DNA of 42,211 nt. Origin: an uncultured Clostridium sp. (lineage in GTDB: Bacteria; Bacillota; Clostridia; TANB77; CAG-508). Below the pieces are notes generated by a model, which saw only the letters and a list, made by a program, of their open reading frames with translations, made no database searches and had not been told where the DNA came from. Position numbers and translations under genes: made by a program. The stretch is taken from NCBI GenBank assembly GCA_947569365.1, contig CANOSM010000017.1, positions 1 to 42,211 on the forward strand, in the 5' to 3' direction. Positions 41,849 through 42,211 of this stretch are shown in pieces (position 1 is the first letter of the stretch; the number at the start of each line of letters is the position of its first letter).

Positions 41849-42065
41849 AATATCTTTTTTTCTTTATGTCTAGACCATTTAGCTGTAGCTTAATTTCAAT
41901 TGTATTAATATCTGTTTGTTCAAAATTTATATTTCTTAAATCAGCTTTTGTCATTGAACATAAGTCCTCTATTTTATTTATATTATTTTCCTCTAGTTTT
42001 TGATTTAAACTCTCATTTAAACTTAATATACTAACATTTTCTTTTAATAAAGCATTTGATTTCAT
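41847..42065 (-). CDS. Small RpoA C-terminal-domain-like protein (host)
   Basis: 72 residues from ATG 42065 (MKSNALLKENVSILS), or 77 from ATG 42080. Body matches the helix-hairpin-helix of the RNA polymerase alpha C-terminal domain: LSLNESLNQKLEENNINKIEDLCSMTKADLRNI, then EIKLQLNGLDIKKK. Stand-alone copies are common in Clostridia and may bind DNA or regulators; the specific role is unknown. Confidence 0.65.
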   Translation of the reverse strand: MKSNALLKENVSILSLNESLNQKLEENNINKIEDLCSMTKADLRNINFEQTDINTIEIKLQLNGLDIKKKRY

Positions 42066-42164
42066 ATATATCATTCCCATCTATATTTTTTATTACTGTT
42101 CTATTATAACACATTTATTTTAATTTTCTACTTTTTTATTTAAAAATTATCCAAAATATTAATT

Positions 42165-42211
42165 TTAAAAGTAAATTCCATTTTAGAATAAATAGTGGAA
42201 TTTACTTTTAA
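42165..42211. terminator. Perfect 16-bp hairpin at the right edge
   Basis: TTAAAAGTAAATTCCA and its exact complement with a 15-nt loop, T/A-rich flanks. Likely terminator of a gene beyond the window. Confidence 0.7.

Noticed and set aside
877..42080. CRISPR array, insertion sequence or diversity-generating retroelement
   Set aside because: No regularly spaced repeats of CRISPR form, no transposase and no reverse transcriptase were seen; the collagen-like repeats in the fibre are coding.

Overview
The window is very AT-rich DNA with strong GGAGG-type ribosome binding sites and terminators typical of Firmicutes. The flanking genes (a GGGtGRT-type protein, a NifU-like Fe-S scaffold, a VanW/SH3 protein) suggest an anaerobic Clostridia-like gut bacterium; the exact lineage cannot be named from this sequence. 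Most of the window (about 0.9-37.3 kb, possibly from about 0.1 kb) is one complete-looking prophage. It has no tape measure, sheath or tail-tube genes, so it looks short-tailed (podovirus-like).

Layout: 1-0.84 kb, a PIN-domain toxin-antitoxin pair. 0.88-27.1 kb, the late operon, all on the minus strand and read right to left: small peptide, TerS, TerL, small basic and membrane proteins, portal, zinc-ribbon peptide, scaffold, coat, head/tail connector proteins, two paralogous coiled-coil proteins, a giant polyvalent protein, tail collar and collagen-like fibre, holin-like protein, endolysin. 27.2-27.9 kb, two tiny hydrophobic peptides on the plus strand and a repeat- and hairpin-rich non-coding stretch. 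27.9-31.1 kb, early minus-strand genes (sigma-like late regulator, winged-helix and replication-type proteins, HNH-like protein). 31.2-32.7 kb, the lysogeny switch (Cro-like and excisionase on minus, CI-like and ImmA on plus) with repeated operators. 33.1-36.0 kb, cargo, including an EVE-like/membrane protein with its own promoter. 36.1-37.3 kb, tyrosine integrase. 37.4-42.2 kb, host genes.

The main discovery concerns decoding. Scanning by eye, I find in-frame CGG codons at only six places in all the genes of the window (one is a CGG-CGG pair). At every one of them the zero frame dies within 1-13 codons, and the +1 frame continues the same protein with family-consistent sequence. The breaks are in the endolysin, the tail fibre, the giant polyvalent protein (twice), a small tail protein and an early winged-helix protein. 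Each site is C-GGN: dropping the C leaves a glycine codon exactly where the protein needs glycine. CGG occurs about twenty more times on coding strands, always out of frame. CGT, CGC and CGA are used as ordinary arginine codons. This argues that CGG is not read as a normal codon here and instead triggers a +1 shift onto GGN (equivalently, CGGN is read as a four-base glycine codon). All six sites lie in lytic-cycle genes; none is in the repressor, ImmA, integrase, cargo or host genes seen here.

Working model: in a host whose tRNAs cannot read CGG, the ribosome pauses and tRNA-Gly reads the overlapping GGN. The phage would then make its endolysin, fibre, ejected polyprotein and an early regulator only through this recoding event. 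Other points of interest are a 44-nt tRNA-like element lacking an anticodon arm downstream of the coat gene, internal duplications in the polyvalent protein, and duplicated ImmA 5' ends that appear to mark cargo insertion points.
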